Under the pieces are notes generated by a model that saw nothing but the letters and a program-made list of their open reading frames with translations, did not search any database and was not told the origin of the DNA. DNA of 64,000 nt from Methylogaea oryzae (GTDB lineage Bacteria; Pseudomonadota; Gammaproteobacteria; Methylococcales; Methylococcaceae), in NCBI RefSeq assembly GCF_019669985.1, contig NZ_AP019782.1:1418501-1482500 (forward strand), in the 5' to 3' direction. Position 1 is the first letter of the stretch. Each line of letters begins with the position of its first letter. The position numbers were made by a program, and so were the translations under genes. Shown here in pieces: positions 37,429 through 46,080 of the stretch.

Positions 37429-37791
37429 TTAGGGCGCTACGCGGAAGCGCAATTGGTCGTCGGTGAGGTGGCCGTCGGCGGCGAACACCTTGTATTTGAT
37501 GACGTATTCGCCTTCTTCCAGGCCGGGCAGGTCGATGAGCAGTTCGCCCCGTTTCTTGCCGGGCTTGATGTTGAGCGGGCTGTGCACGTCGCCCTTGCTC
37601 ACCAGCTGTACCTTGGACAATTTGAACTCGATGTTGCTGTTGAAGAACAGCGCCACGTGGGCAGGCGATTTCGGCTTGACCGGCTGCTCTTGCAAGGAGG
37701 TGGCGGTGATGACGGCGTGAGCCAGCGCGGCGGGCGCGGCGGCGGCGAGCGCCAGGGCCAGCCATGGCGCGAGTAGGGGGCGAAGCTTCAT
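37429..37791 (-). CDS. copC: CopC-domain periplasmic copper-binding protein
   Basis: 120 residues with a clear signal peptide (LRPLLAPWLALALAAAAPAA, cleaved at ALA), leaving His as the first mature residue (HAVITATSLQ). That His and the later DGHLTDDQLRFRV match the CopC Cu(II) site pattern. The beta-sandwich length is normal. AAGGA lies about eight bases upstream of the ATG. It sits 26 bases after hpnO and 70 bases before copD. Confidence 0.92.
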   Translation of the reverse strand: MKLRPLLAPWLALALAAAAPAALAHAVITATSLQEQPVKPKSPAHVALFFNSNIEFKLSKVQLVSKGDVHSPLNIKPGKKRGELLIDLPGLEEGEYVIKYKVFAADGHLTDDQLRFRVAP

Positions 37792-37817
37792 AGGGAGTCC
37801 TTGGGAGAAGTTAACGG

Positions 37818-39206
37818 TTAATCGCCGGCCTTGCTTTTCATGGCATGGCTGGCCAGATTCTTGGCGAGATCCAGGATGGCGGCGGGCTTGTGGCAGTCGG
37901 CGATCACGGCGTCCATGGCCTGGACGATCCAATCCTTGTCTTGGTCGGTGATGACCAGCGGCGGAAGGAACTTGACCACGTTCATCCCATGGCCGGCCAC
38001 CTGGCTGAGAATGCGATGGTTTTTGAACAGCGGAATGGTGACGGTCTGGCTGAACAGCCCTTTGTTGGCGGTTTCCAGCAAGCCCCAGGAAGCCTTGAGG
38101 CCTAGGCTTTTCGGCGCGCCGAATTCCATGGCGATCATCATGCCCTTGCCGCGCACTTCGTGCAGCAGTTCGTACTTGGGCTGCAGGGCGCGCAGTTCGG
38201 CGATCAAGGCTTCGCCGACGCGGGCGGCGTTTTCCACCACTTTTTCCTCGATGAGCACGTTCATGGAGGCAAGGCCCGCCGCCATGGCCATGTTGTTCTT
38301 GGAGAAGGTGGAGCCGTGCACCACGGCGCGGTCCATGCGGTTGAACACCGCGTCCATGATGTTCTGCTTCATGGCCACCGCGCCCACCGGCACGAAGCCG
38401 CCGGACAGGGCCTTGGCCATGAGGATCATGTCCGGTTCCAGGCCCCAGTGGTCGCCGGCCCACATCTTGCCGGTGCGGCCCAGGCCGGCCTGGATTTCGT
38501 CGGCGACGAACAGCGTGCCGTACTTTTTGCACAGCCGCGCCGCTTCCGGCAGGTAGTCGTCGCTGGGGATGTTGACGCCCTTGCCCTGGATCGGCTCGAC
38601 GAAGAACGCCGCCACGTCCTTGCCGGCCAAGGCTTTTTCCAGGGCGGCCAAGTCGTTGAAGGGCACCGCCGCGCAGCCGGGCAGCAAGGGGCCGAAGCCT
38701 TCCTTGAACACTTCCTCGCCGTTGAGCGACAGGGCGCCCAGGGTCAGACCGTGGAAAGCGTGCTCGCAGTGGAGAATCTTCTGGCGCTTGGTGGTGTAGC
38801 GGGCGAACTTGATGGCGCCTTCCACCGCTTCCGCGCCGGAGTTGCAGAAGAACACTCGGTTGAGGTCGCCGGGGCAGACGGAGAGGATTTTTTCCGCCAG
38901 CAGGCCCGACAGCAAGGAGACGTCCATTTGCACCAAGTCGGGCATTTCGCCGGTCAGCACTTCCTGCAGCGCGGCCACCACCGTGGGGTGGTTACGGCCC
39001 AGGGCGAACACGCCGAAGCCGCTCAACAGGTCTAGGTATTGGTTGTCGTCCTTGTCGTACAGGTAGGGGCCCTTGGCCTTGGTGTAGACGCGGTCGTAGC
39101 CGATGGTCTTAAGCACCCGCACCATCTGGCCGTTGAGGTGCTTGTCGTGCAGTTCGAAATTTTCGCCGGCCCGTTCCGCGAGCAGAGTTGCGAGGGTCTT
39201 TGCCAT
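37818..39206 (-). CDS. hpnO: Class III aminotransferase HpnO, aminobacteriohopanetriol synthase
   Basis: 462-residue PLP enzyme that installs the terminal amino group of 35-aminobacteriohopane polyols. Class III markers are CNSGAEAVEGAIKFAR, the cofactor Asp in VADEIQAGLGRTG (Asp236) and the Schiff-base lysine in MAKALSGGF (Lys265). Assignment as HpnO rather than an ornithine or acetylornithine aminotransferase rests on its place immediately downstream of hpnN and hpnG and on overall similarity to the hopanoid subgroup. A TTAGG/AGG region precedes the start. Confidence 0.88.
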   Translation of the reverse strand: MAKTLATLLAERAGENFELHDKHLNGQMVRVLKTIGYDRVYTKAKGPYLYDKDDNQYLDLLSGFGVFALGRNHPTVVAALQEVLTGEMPDLVQMDVSLLSGLLAEKILSVCPGDLNRVFFCNSGAEAVEGAIKFARYTTKRQKILHCEHAFHGLTLGALSLNGEEVFKEGFGPLLPGCAAVPFNDLAALEKALAGKDVAAFFVEPIQGKGVNIPSDDYLPEAARLCKKYGTLFVADEIQAGLGRTGKMWAGDHWGLEPDMILMAKALSGGFVPVGAVAMKQNIMDAVFNRMDRAVVHGSTFSKNNMAMAAGLASMNVLIEEKVVENAARVGEALIAELRALQPKYELLHEVRGKGMMIAMEFGAPKSLGLKASWGLLETANKGLFSQTVTIPLFKNHRILSQVAGHGMNVVKFLPPLVITDQDKDWIVQAMDAVIADCHKPAAILDLAKNLASHAMKSKAGD

Positions 39207-39247
39207 TTAACCTAACCTGATAGTCGTAAGTGTCTGTGGGAAATAGT

Positions 39248-41893
39248 TTAACGGGCCTTGCGGGCGCCCAACACGCTGAACGCCGGCAGCATCACCAGGG
39301 AGCAGATCAGCGTGAATAGCAGCCCGATGGCGAGCAGTTCACCCATGCTGGCGGTGCCGGCGTGGGGGGTGAAAGCCAAGCTGCTGAAGCTGAACACGGT
39401 GGTGAGGGTGCCGTAGAACACGCCCTTGGCTTCGCTGGTGGTCAGCAGGTTTTCCTCGCCTTCTTCGGCGTGCAGGTAGTGCAGGCGGTGCGCCATGTGC
39501 ACGCCGCTGTCCACGCCCAGGCCGAACAGCAAGGGCAGGGCGATGATGTTGGCGAAGTTGAAGGGCACGTGCAGGACGACCGTCGCGGCGGCGGTGTAGA
39601 GTCCCGCCAGCAGCAGCGGCAGCAACACCAGCAGGGTGTCGCGGACGTTGCGCAGCACCAGCAGCAGCAGCACGGTGATGGTGATGAGGGCGATGCTGAA
39701 GGCCTGGACGAAAGCCCGCACCACTTCGTTCATGGACTCCAGGTAAGTGACCGGCAGGTCGGTGACGTTGGCGTCCACCGTTTGCGCGTCGGCGATGAAC
39801 TCGCGCAGGTTGTCCAGGTCGTTGCCGTCTTTTTTCGGGAATATCTGCAAGCGATACCAGCCGTCCGGGCTGAGCCAGCGCTCCCGGATGTCGGCAGGCA
39901 GGTTGGCGACGGTGATTTCCTCCGCATTCAGGTTGTTGCGCAGCAAGCCGATGGTTTGCGGCAGGGCGCCCAGCAGGCTGTTTTGCAGTTGCAGCAGCAG
40001 GGCTTGCTGGGCTGCGGGGTCCAGGCTCGCCAAGCGTTCGTCCACGCGCTTGATCCGGTCGCGGAAGGCCGTCAGGGTTTCCCGGTCGGCGTCGGGACGG
40101 TCTTTCGTTACGCCTTCCTCGGCGGCGGCCAGCAGGCTCTTGATGCCGGCGAGCGTCGGCGTGCCGTCGATACGCGCGGGGAAGTGGTCCAGCTGGCCGC
40201 CCAGGATCGGCCCCAGGTCTTCGATGAGGGACAGTTTCTGGGCTTGATCGGCCGGCACGAAATCCAGCAAGGTGACGACTTTCTTGACGGTGGACAGATG
40301 CTCGAAGGCCTGCCGTTTGGCTTGGACTTCTTCCTCGCTGCGGGCGAGGGACGCCAACGTCATCGGCGAGGTATCCTCCGATTGCAGCAGGTATTTGAAG
40401 GTTTTGACCGACTCGCTGTTGGGGTCGCGCAGGTTGATGGGGCTGAAATCCACCTCCAGCCATTGCAGCATGACCACGGCGACCGCGGCGGTGACGTAGG
40501 TGATCCAGCGAACCTTGCGCGCGTGGGTGATGGGCCAATTGCCGAGGATTTTTGACAGGAACTTGGTTTCATGGCGCCGCACGGGCTGGCGCAGCGGCAT
40601 GACCTTCAACAGCGCCGGCAGCACGGTGAAGGTGGTGCCCAGGGCGATGAACATGCTGACGCCAGCGATGATGCCCAGTTCCGATACGCCCACGTAATTG
40701 GTGGGCAGGAAGGCGAACAAGCCCATGGAGGCGGTGAAGGTGCACAGGATCAACGCCGAGCCGGTGGAGCTGAGGGTTTCCAGCAGCGATTCGCGCATGG
40801 TCATGCCGCGTTCCATCAGTTCGCGGTAGCGCAGGCAGAAATGGGAGGAGTAGGCGTCGCCCATGCCGATGAACAGCACGGCGAAGCCGATGGAAATCAA
40901 GTTGAGATGGCCGATGGCGACGGTGGCGAAATACAGGGAAAACACCAGGCCGATGGACAGGGTCACCACGGTGGCAATCACCAGTTTCGGCGAGCGGTAG
41001 CCGATCAGCAGGGTAAGGAATACCAGCACCATGGAAGCGATACTGGCTACCGCCGTGCCCTGGGTGATGCTGTCCAATTCCTCGTGTTCCAGCACCACCT
41101 CGCCGGTCATGCGGGTATGGATGCGGCCGAAGCGCCCGTCCTCGGCCATGGCGGCGACGCGTTTGACGGCGTTGATGGGCTGCTCCGCCGGCAGCAGGGC
41201 GGTAAAGTCCAGTTTGGGCGTGACGATGACGAAACGCTCGGTGGTGCCGAAACCGGGTTTCTGATTCATCATCAGCTGTTGCCAGGACAGCAGCGCGGGT
41301 TCGCCGGCCAGGGTCTTGTCCAGGCTGGCGCCGATTTTGTTCAACAGCGGCGCCAGGTCCAGGGGGAGGTCGTTGCCGGACATTTTCAGCGCATCGCCCA
41401 GGACGCCGAAGAAGCCGTCCAGGTTGGGCTTTTGCGCGATACGGCCGATGAAGGGCTGGGCGTTGGCCAATTGGGAGCTGACGTCTTCCAATTCCGGCAA
41501 ATCCAGGAACAGCAAGCCGTGTTTAGAGAAGAAGTTGCCGCTGCCCGGTACGTAGACGGATTTCACGTACTGCTGCTCCTGGCGCAGCTGTTCGCCGAGG
41601 AAATCCACCGCCTGGGTGGTTTGTTCCGGGGTGTCGCCTTCCACCACCAGCAGAATGGTGCTGACGTCCTGGGGGAAGGCCCTTTCCAGGCGCAAGCGAT
41701 TTTGCTGGAACGGCAATTCGATGGAGATCATGTCCGCCGTGTCGGTGTCGACCGTCAGGTGGTCCATGGTGTAGAGGGTGCAATAGACGGTGGCGACGGC
41801 CGTGAGCGCCAGCAACCACCAGGGACGATTGACGATTTCGGCTTCCCACCAGGCCATGCAGCGCAGAAAAAGATTGCCGTGTGGAGTGGTCAT
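39248..41893 (-). CDS. hpnN: Hopanoid transporter HpnN (RND/MMPL family)
   Basis: 881-residue inner-membrane RND-type transporter that moves hopanoids toward the outer membrane. There are two sets of membrane segments (starting WWLLALTAVATVYCTLYTM; later LITITVLLLLVLRNV), each preceded by a large periplasmic loop. The sterol-sensing/RND blocks IGFAVLFIGMGDAYSSHF and LPLLFGLGVDSGVHMAHRL are clear. The length agrees with family members (about 860-890). It is located between hpnG and hpnO. Confidence 0.94.
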   Translation of the reverse strand: MTTPHGNLFLRCMAWWEAEIVNRPWWLLALTAVATVYCTLYTMDHLTVDTDTADMISIELPFQQNRLRLERAFPQDVSTILLVVEGDTPEQTTQAVDFLGEQLRQEQQYVKSVYVPGSGNFFSKHGLLFLDLPELEDVSSQLANAQPFIGRIAQKPNLDGFFGVLGDALKMSGNDLPLDLAPLLNKIGASLDKTLAGEPALLSWQQLMMNQKPGFGTTERFVIVTPKLDFTALLPAEQPINAVKRVAAMAEDGRFGRIHTRMTGEVVLEHEELDSITQGTAVASIASMVLVFLTLLIGYRSPKLVIATVVTLSIGLVFSLYFATVAIGHLNLISIGFAVLFIGMGDAYSSHFCLRYRELMERGMTMRESLLETLSSTGSALILCTFTASMGLFAFLPTNYVGVSELGIIAGVSMFIALGTTFTVLPALLKVMPLRQPVRRHETKFLSKILGNWPITHARKVRWITYVTAAVAVVMLQWLEVDFSPINLRDPNSESVKTFKYLLQSEDTSPMTLASLARSEEEVQAKRQAFEHLSTVKKVVTLLDFVPADQAQKLSLIEDLGPILGGQLDHFPARIDGTPTLAGIKSLLAAAEEGVTKDRPDADRETLTAFRDRIKRVDERLASLDPAAQQALLLQLQNSLLGALPQTIGLLRNNLNAEEITVANLPADIRERWLSPDGWYRLQIFPKKDGNDLDNLREFIADAQTVDANVTDLPVTYLESMNEVVRAFVQAFSIALITITVLLLLVLRNVRDTLLVLLPLLLAGLYTAAATVVLHVPFNFANIIALPLLFGLGVDSGVHMAHRLHYLHAEEGEENLLTTSEAKGVFYGTLTTVFSFSSLAFTPHAGTASMGELLAIGLLFTLICSLVMLPAFSVLGARKAR

Positions 41894-41928
41894 GGGTGGT
41901 TCCGCTTCGCTGCTCTTCGAGTCAGTGT

Positions 41929-42654
41929 TTAAGGTTTAAGTAGGAAATCCGGGCCGGCCAGTTTGGCCGTGTGGCGCAGGCTGGCCATGGCGGCGGAAAA
42001 ATGGCGCCCCAAGCTCAGCAGGGCCGGGAGTTCGGTGGGGCGGCGAGCCAGGGACAACAACAAGCCGCCGATTCGGGTGTCGCCGTCCTCGTCGGTATTT
42101 TCCAATACGGCATGGGGCAGCGCCATCCCCAGGGGATCCGCCACCGCGCGGATGGCGACGAAGGGAATCCGTCGGTGGTGGGCGACGTGAGCCACCGCCG
42201 CGCTTTCCATGTCGACGCCGATCGCGCCGCTGGCCTGGGCCAAGGCGGCTTTGTCCGCAGGGGTCGCCACGATGTCGGCGCTTTGCGTCAACGCGCCGCC
42301 GCGCACGGTTAAGTGGGGAGACAGGGCGGCGTGCAGCCTCTCGCGCCATGCTTGGTCGCTGTGAATGCGCCGTTCCCGGTCAAGCAAGGCTTCAGGCAGC
42401 AGCAGCGCGCCGGGAGAGAGTTGCGGCGCCAAGGCGGCGCAGCAGCCCCAGCTCAACAAGGCCGAAGCGCCGCGTTCCGCCAGCGCTTCGGCGGCGCGGG
42501 CGGCGTTGCGCGGCCCGGCGCCGGACAGCATTACCCGGACCTCGGAGGAGTGGTGGGCGGCGTCGCCCTTTCCGGTTAAGCGCACTCCCAAGCTACGGCA
42601 TTCCGCCGGCAGGGCGACGACGATGCCGATGGTGAACGGTGCCGACGATGTCAC
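41929..42654 (-). CDS. hpnG: Adenosylhopane nucleosidase/phosphorylase HpnG
   Basis: 241-residue member of the MTA/SAH nucleosidase fold that removes adenine from adenosylhopane to give (phospho)ribosylhopane. Markers are GIVVALPAECRSL at the N-terminus, LSGAGPRNAARAAEAL, and SGAIGVDMESAAVAHVA, with the conserved Met-Glu-Ser of the active site. It starts at GTG overlapping the stop of shc, so coupled translation is likely. Confidence 0.92.
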   Translation of the reverse strand: MTSSAPFTIGIVVALPAECRSLGVRLTGKGDAAHHSSEVRVMLSGAGPRNAARAAEALAERGASALLSWGCCAALAPQLSPGALLLPEALLDRERRIHSDQAWRERLHAALSPHLTVRGGALTQSADIVATPADKAALAQASGAIGVDMESAAVAHVAHHRRIPFVAIRAVADPLGMALPHAVLENTDEDGDTRIGGLLLSLARRPTELPALLSLGRHFSAAMASLRHTAKLAGPDFLLKP

Positions 42655-44654
42655 CGGGCCGCGGCCAGAGCGTTACGGTATTTCGCCAGGGCCCACAGCG
42701 GGAAGAACTTGTCGTAGCCGTGGTACTTCAAATAGAACACCTTGGGGAAGCCCGGCGCGGTGAAGCAGGGGTCGTTCCATACGCCGTCGGCTTCCTGCTT
42801 GCTCAACAGGAATTCCACGCCGCGCCGCACTGCCGGCGAGTCGCCTTCGCCGGCCGCCAGCAGGGCGATGAGGGCGAACGCCGTTTGGAACGCGGTGCTG
42901 TAGCCGAATTGGCCGCGGGTGGAGGCGTCGTGATAGCTCCAGTTGTCCTCGCCCCAGCCGCCGTCTTCGCGCTGCACGCTGTGCAGCCAAGCCACCGCCT
43001 TGCGTACTCGCGGATCGTCTTTCGGCACGCCGGCGTATTCGAATGCCAGCAGCACCGACCAGGTGCCGTAAATGTAGTTGGTGCCCCAGCGGCCGAACCA
43101 GGCGCCGTCGGCTTCCTGCTCGTTGCCCAAATAGTCCAGCACGCGATCCAGCGCCGGCTTCAGCTCAGGCTGTTGGTCCACCAGCATGGCCAAGTACATG
43201 GCGCAACGGCCGGATACGTCGGCAGTGGGCGGATCCAGCAACGCACCGTGGTCGGCGAAGGGGATGTGGTTGAGGTAGTAGTGGTCGTTGTCCACGTCGA
43301 AAGCGCCGAAGCCGCCGTTGGAGGACTGCATGGCGGCGATCCAACTGCCGGCGCGCTCCAGGTTGTCGGCGAATTGCGGGTCTTGCGCCTGTTTCATGGC
43401 GACGGCCACCACGGCGGTGTCGTCCACGTCCGGGTAATAGTCGTTGCCGTATTGGAAAGCCCAGCCGCCGCAGACTTGGCCTTCCTCGCAATTGATGCGC
43501 CAGTCGCCCGGTGCGTCCGCGGCGATTTGCTTGCTGGCGAGCCAGCGCAGGCTATGGCTGACGGCTTCTTTGGTGCGGGCGTCGTCGTCGGCCTTCAGCA
43601 CTTCCTGCAGGGCCAGGGCGGTGAGGCCGGTGTCCCAAATGGGGGATACGCAGGGCTGGCAATAGACCTTGTCGCCTTGGAATACCAGCAGTTTTTCGAT
43701 GGCCTTCTTGGCGGTCACGCGGCGCGGATCGTTTTCGGGAATGCCGATGGCGTCCATGGCTTCATAGGCGTTGACCATGGCGGGGAAAATGGCGCCCAGG
43801 CCGTCTTCGCCGTTGAGGCGCGGCTCGAACCAGGCGAAGGCCTTTTCGATGGCGGATTTGCGCAGGGTGGCGGCGAACAGCGGTTCGAACAAACGGAAGA
43901 AGCGCTCGACGGCCAGAATGGCCTTGCCCAACGGTGTCTTGACGTGGTCGAAATAGCCGCGCTCCAGCTCCGGTTTGGTGATGAACAGCTCGCGGATATG
44001 CACTTCGTGCGGGTTGCGGGCCTTGACCTTGAGGCTGCACAGGATGAACAGCGGCACCATCACGGTGCGCGACCAATAGGAGACCTTGTCCAGGTGGAAG
44101 GGGAACCACTTGGGCAGGTGCATGATTTCCACCGGGATGAACGGCGTGGCGCGCCAGGGCACCTGCTCGAACATCGCCAGGGCGATGCGGGTGAACACGT
44201 TGGACTTGGCTGCGCCGCCTTGGTCGTGAATCCAGTGGCGGGCTTTGACCATGTGCGGCGCGTCGATGTTGTCGCCGGCCATTTTCAGGGCGTAGTAGGC
44301 TTTCACCGAGCAGCTGATGTCGCCGGGCGCGCCGGTGAACAGCGGCCAGCTGCCGTCGGCGTTCTGGCGGGAGCGCACGAAGTTGGCGATCTTGGCTTGC
44401 AGCTCCAGATCGATCTCGTCCATGAAGTGCATCATCATGATGTACTCGGACGGGATGGTGCAGTCGGCTTCCAGCTCGAATACCCAGTGGCCGTCCGCGT
44501 GTTGCAGGGACAGCAGATGGTTGGTGGCGCTGCCGATGGCGGCGTCCAGCCGCGATTCGGGCGCGGCGGCGTGAGCGGGCAGCTTGGCGTCCAGGGGGAC
44601 GGATTGCAAGTCCAGGTTGTCCATGCGGATCGAAGCGGCGTTGGCGTTCAGCAT
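42651..44654 (-). CDS. shc: Squalene-hopene cyclase
   Basis: 667-residue class II terpene cyclase, a monotopic membrane enzyme that turns squalene into hopene and diplopterol. The catalytic motif DVDDTAVV has its acids at 409-412. Several QW repeats are visible (QNADGSWPLF, EGQVCGGWAFQYG, QREDGGWGEDNW, QEADGVWNDP). Length is normal (630-680). A start at residue 11 is possible but the first ATG has AAGGGG upstream. Also named hpnF. Confidence 0.97.
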   Translation of the reverse strand: MLNANAASIRMDNLDLQSVPLDAKLPAHAAAPESRLDAAIGSATNHLLSLQHADGHWVFELEADCTIPSEYIMMMHFMDEIDLELQAKIANFVRSRQNADGSWPLFTGAPGDISCSVKAYYALKMAGDNIDAPHMVKARHWIHDQGGAAKSNVFTRIALAMFEQVPWRATPFIPVEIMHLPKWFPFHLDKVSYWSRTVMVPLFILCSLKVKARNPHEVHIRELFITKPELERGYFDHVKTPLGKAILAVERFFRLFEPLFAATLRKSAIEKAFAWFEPRLNGEDGLGAIFPAMVNAYEAMDAIGIPENDPRRVTAKKAIEKLLVFQGDKVYCQPCVSPIWDTGLTALALQEVLKADDDARTKEAVSHSLRWLASKQIAADAPGDWRINCEEGQVCGGWAFQYGNDYYPDVDDTAVVAVAMKQAQDPQFADNLERAGSWIAAMQSSNGGFGAFDVDNDHYYLNHIPFADHGALLDPPTADVSGRCAMYLAMLVDQQPELKPALDRVLDYLGNEQEADGAWFGRWGTNYIYGTWSVLLAFEYAGVPKDDPRVRKAVAWLHSVQREDGGWGEDNWSYHDASTRGQFGYSTAFQTAFALIALLAAGEGDSPAVRRGVEFLLSKQEADGVWNDPCFTAPGFPKVFYLKYHGYDKFFPLWALAKYRNALAAAR

Positions 44655-44672
44655 ATTCGGATATCCCCTTGT

Positions 44673-45773
44673 CTATGCGTCCAGTTGATTGTCGGTGCGA
44701 TTGGGCGCCGCAAGCAGCGGGGCTTTGGGCGCGGGTAGGCCGATGCCGGCCAGGTTGAACAGGAGCTTGAGCAGAAAGTTGCAGCGCCGCGCTAAGCGGG
44801 AGGCCGCGATGGTGGCCTTCACGCTGCGGCGGGTGATCTTGGCCTGGCTGGATTGGGTGAATGCCAGGTTGCCGTTGATTTTGCGCAGGGTGAGCACGGC
44901 CATCCCTAGCGCCCACAGGCAGAATTCGCGCATGCCTGTTTCATGGCTGGGAATCAGCATGGTGTACTCCAGCGCGTTGCGCAGGTGGCCGTGGGCGACG
45001 CCGACCACCTCGCCGTAGGCGGCGCGGAAAGCGGCGTTGTTGTTCTGCGGCGAGAGCTGCGCCAGGTCGTAGCCGTAGGCGGCGAAAATGTCTCTGGGCA
45101 GCCAAGAAACGCCGCGCTGGTGGTCGTCCCACACGTCCTTGAGGATATTGGTCATCTGCAGGCCTTGGCCGAAGGAAACCGCCAGCTTCATCATGGTGTC
45201 GCGGTTCTTGGCGATTTCCGGCGAGTAGTGGCAGAACAACTTGGTGAGCATCTCCCCCACCACGCCGGCCACGTAGTAGCAATAACGGTCCATTTCGTCG
45301 AGATTCGCCAGGCCCGCGCTGAGGTCTTTGTCCTGAAAATCCGCCATGCCCTTGGCCATGATTTCCACGCACTCGGCCAAGGCGTCGATCTGCGGCTGGT
45401 CCAGGCTGTGGGTGATGGCGATGACGCGGGGGACGCAGCGGATCAGTTCGTGTTCGGCCGGTATGGTTTGCTGCGACAGCAGCGGCGCCAGGCGGCGGCT
45501 GAAGGAGGCGGCGTCGGCGCGGCCTTTGACCACGGCTTCGAAGTCGCGGCAGAAGGCCCGCTTTTGTTCGGAGGTGAGTGCCACCTCGTCTTCGATGGTG
45601 TCGACGATGCGGCACAGCAGGTAGGCATTGGCCACCGCCTTGTACAGGGCTTGGGGCAGCTGCGGGATGGTCAGGGCGAAAGTGCGAGAAACCCCTTCCA
45701 GCAGCTGGGCTTGCAGCTGGTCGTCGCTCAGTTGGCCGATGGCGTCGGCTACTGTTGCATGAGTTCCATTCAT
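44673..45773 (-). CDS. sqs: Squalene synthase (farnesyl-diphosphate farnesyltransferase type)
   Basis: Joins two farnesyl diphosphates to squalene, the substrate of the next gene. From ATG 45773 it has 366 residues. The two metal-binding motifs are DTIED (58-62) and DVWDD (213-217), with YCYYVAGVVGEMLTKLF between them, which is closer to eukaryotic squalene synthase than to the bacterial HpnD/HpnC pair. A hydrophobic C-terminal segment (CNFLLKLLFNLAGIGLP) may anchor it to the membrane. The longer upstream frame to 45986 is rejected: GGAGAG lies just before 45773 and homology begins there. Confidence 0.92.
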   Translation of the reverse strand: MNGTHATVADAIGQLSDDQLQAQLLEGVSRTFALTIPQLPQALYKAVANAYLLCRIVDTIEDEVALTSEQKRAFCRDFEAVVKGRADAASFSRRLAPLLSQQTIPAEHELIRCVPRVIAITHSLDQPQIDALAECVEIMAKGMADFQDKDLSAGLANLDEMDRYCYYVAGVVGEMLTKLFCHYSPEIAKNRDTMMKLAVSFGQGLQMTNILKDVWDDHQRGVSWLPRDIFAAYGYDLAQLSPQNNNAAFRAAYGEVVGVAHGHLRNALEYTMLIPSHETGMREFCLWALGMAVLTLRKINGNLAFTQSSQAKITRRSVKATIAASRLARRCNFLLKLLFNLAGIGLPAPKAPLLAAPNRTDNQLDA

Positions 45774-46080
45774 GATCTGAAGTCTCTCCGGTGTGGGGCC
45801 GGGTAGTGCCGACATGTCGTGGCTGCCGGCGGCTGTTTGTCGTGTTGTTGTAAAATGGTCACAAAACGGGGTTGCCTGTCTAACTTGCGGCAATTCTAGC
45901 AATTCCGTCAGGTCCGTCAATGGCTTATTTATTCTGGCTTGGGGCGGGGCGGCGGAGTTCGTGCGAGCGGTGTTGCATTTTTGCAAAAAAATTTGGCGCT
46001 TCAGGCAATCCTGATTAGAATGCTCAACATACTTCCCCAGCGGGGGCGGGTTTGCATCCTTGGATTTAGGAGTTAAGTCG
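45774..46080. promoter_or_regulatory. Divergent control region between sqs and hpnH
   Basis: About 300 bases feed both arms of the hopanoid cluster. The hpnH side has TTGGCG (45993-45998), a 17-base spacer and TAGAAT (46016-46021), a reasonable sigma-70 promoter, giving a leader near 50 bases. On the sqs side I see no convincing promoter. No gene is visible inside. Confidence 0.5.

Noticed and set aside
40571-41932. A 453-codon plus-strand open frame
   Set aside because: Antisense to hpnN; rich in Gly/Gln/His repeats produced by complementing membrane-protein codons.
42639-44738. A 699-codon plus-strand open frame over the cyclase gene
   Set aside because: Antisense to shc, whose DVDD and QW motifs prove the minus strand is coding.
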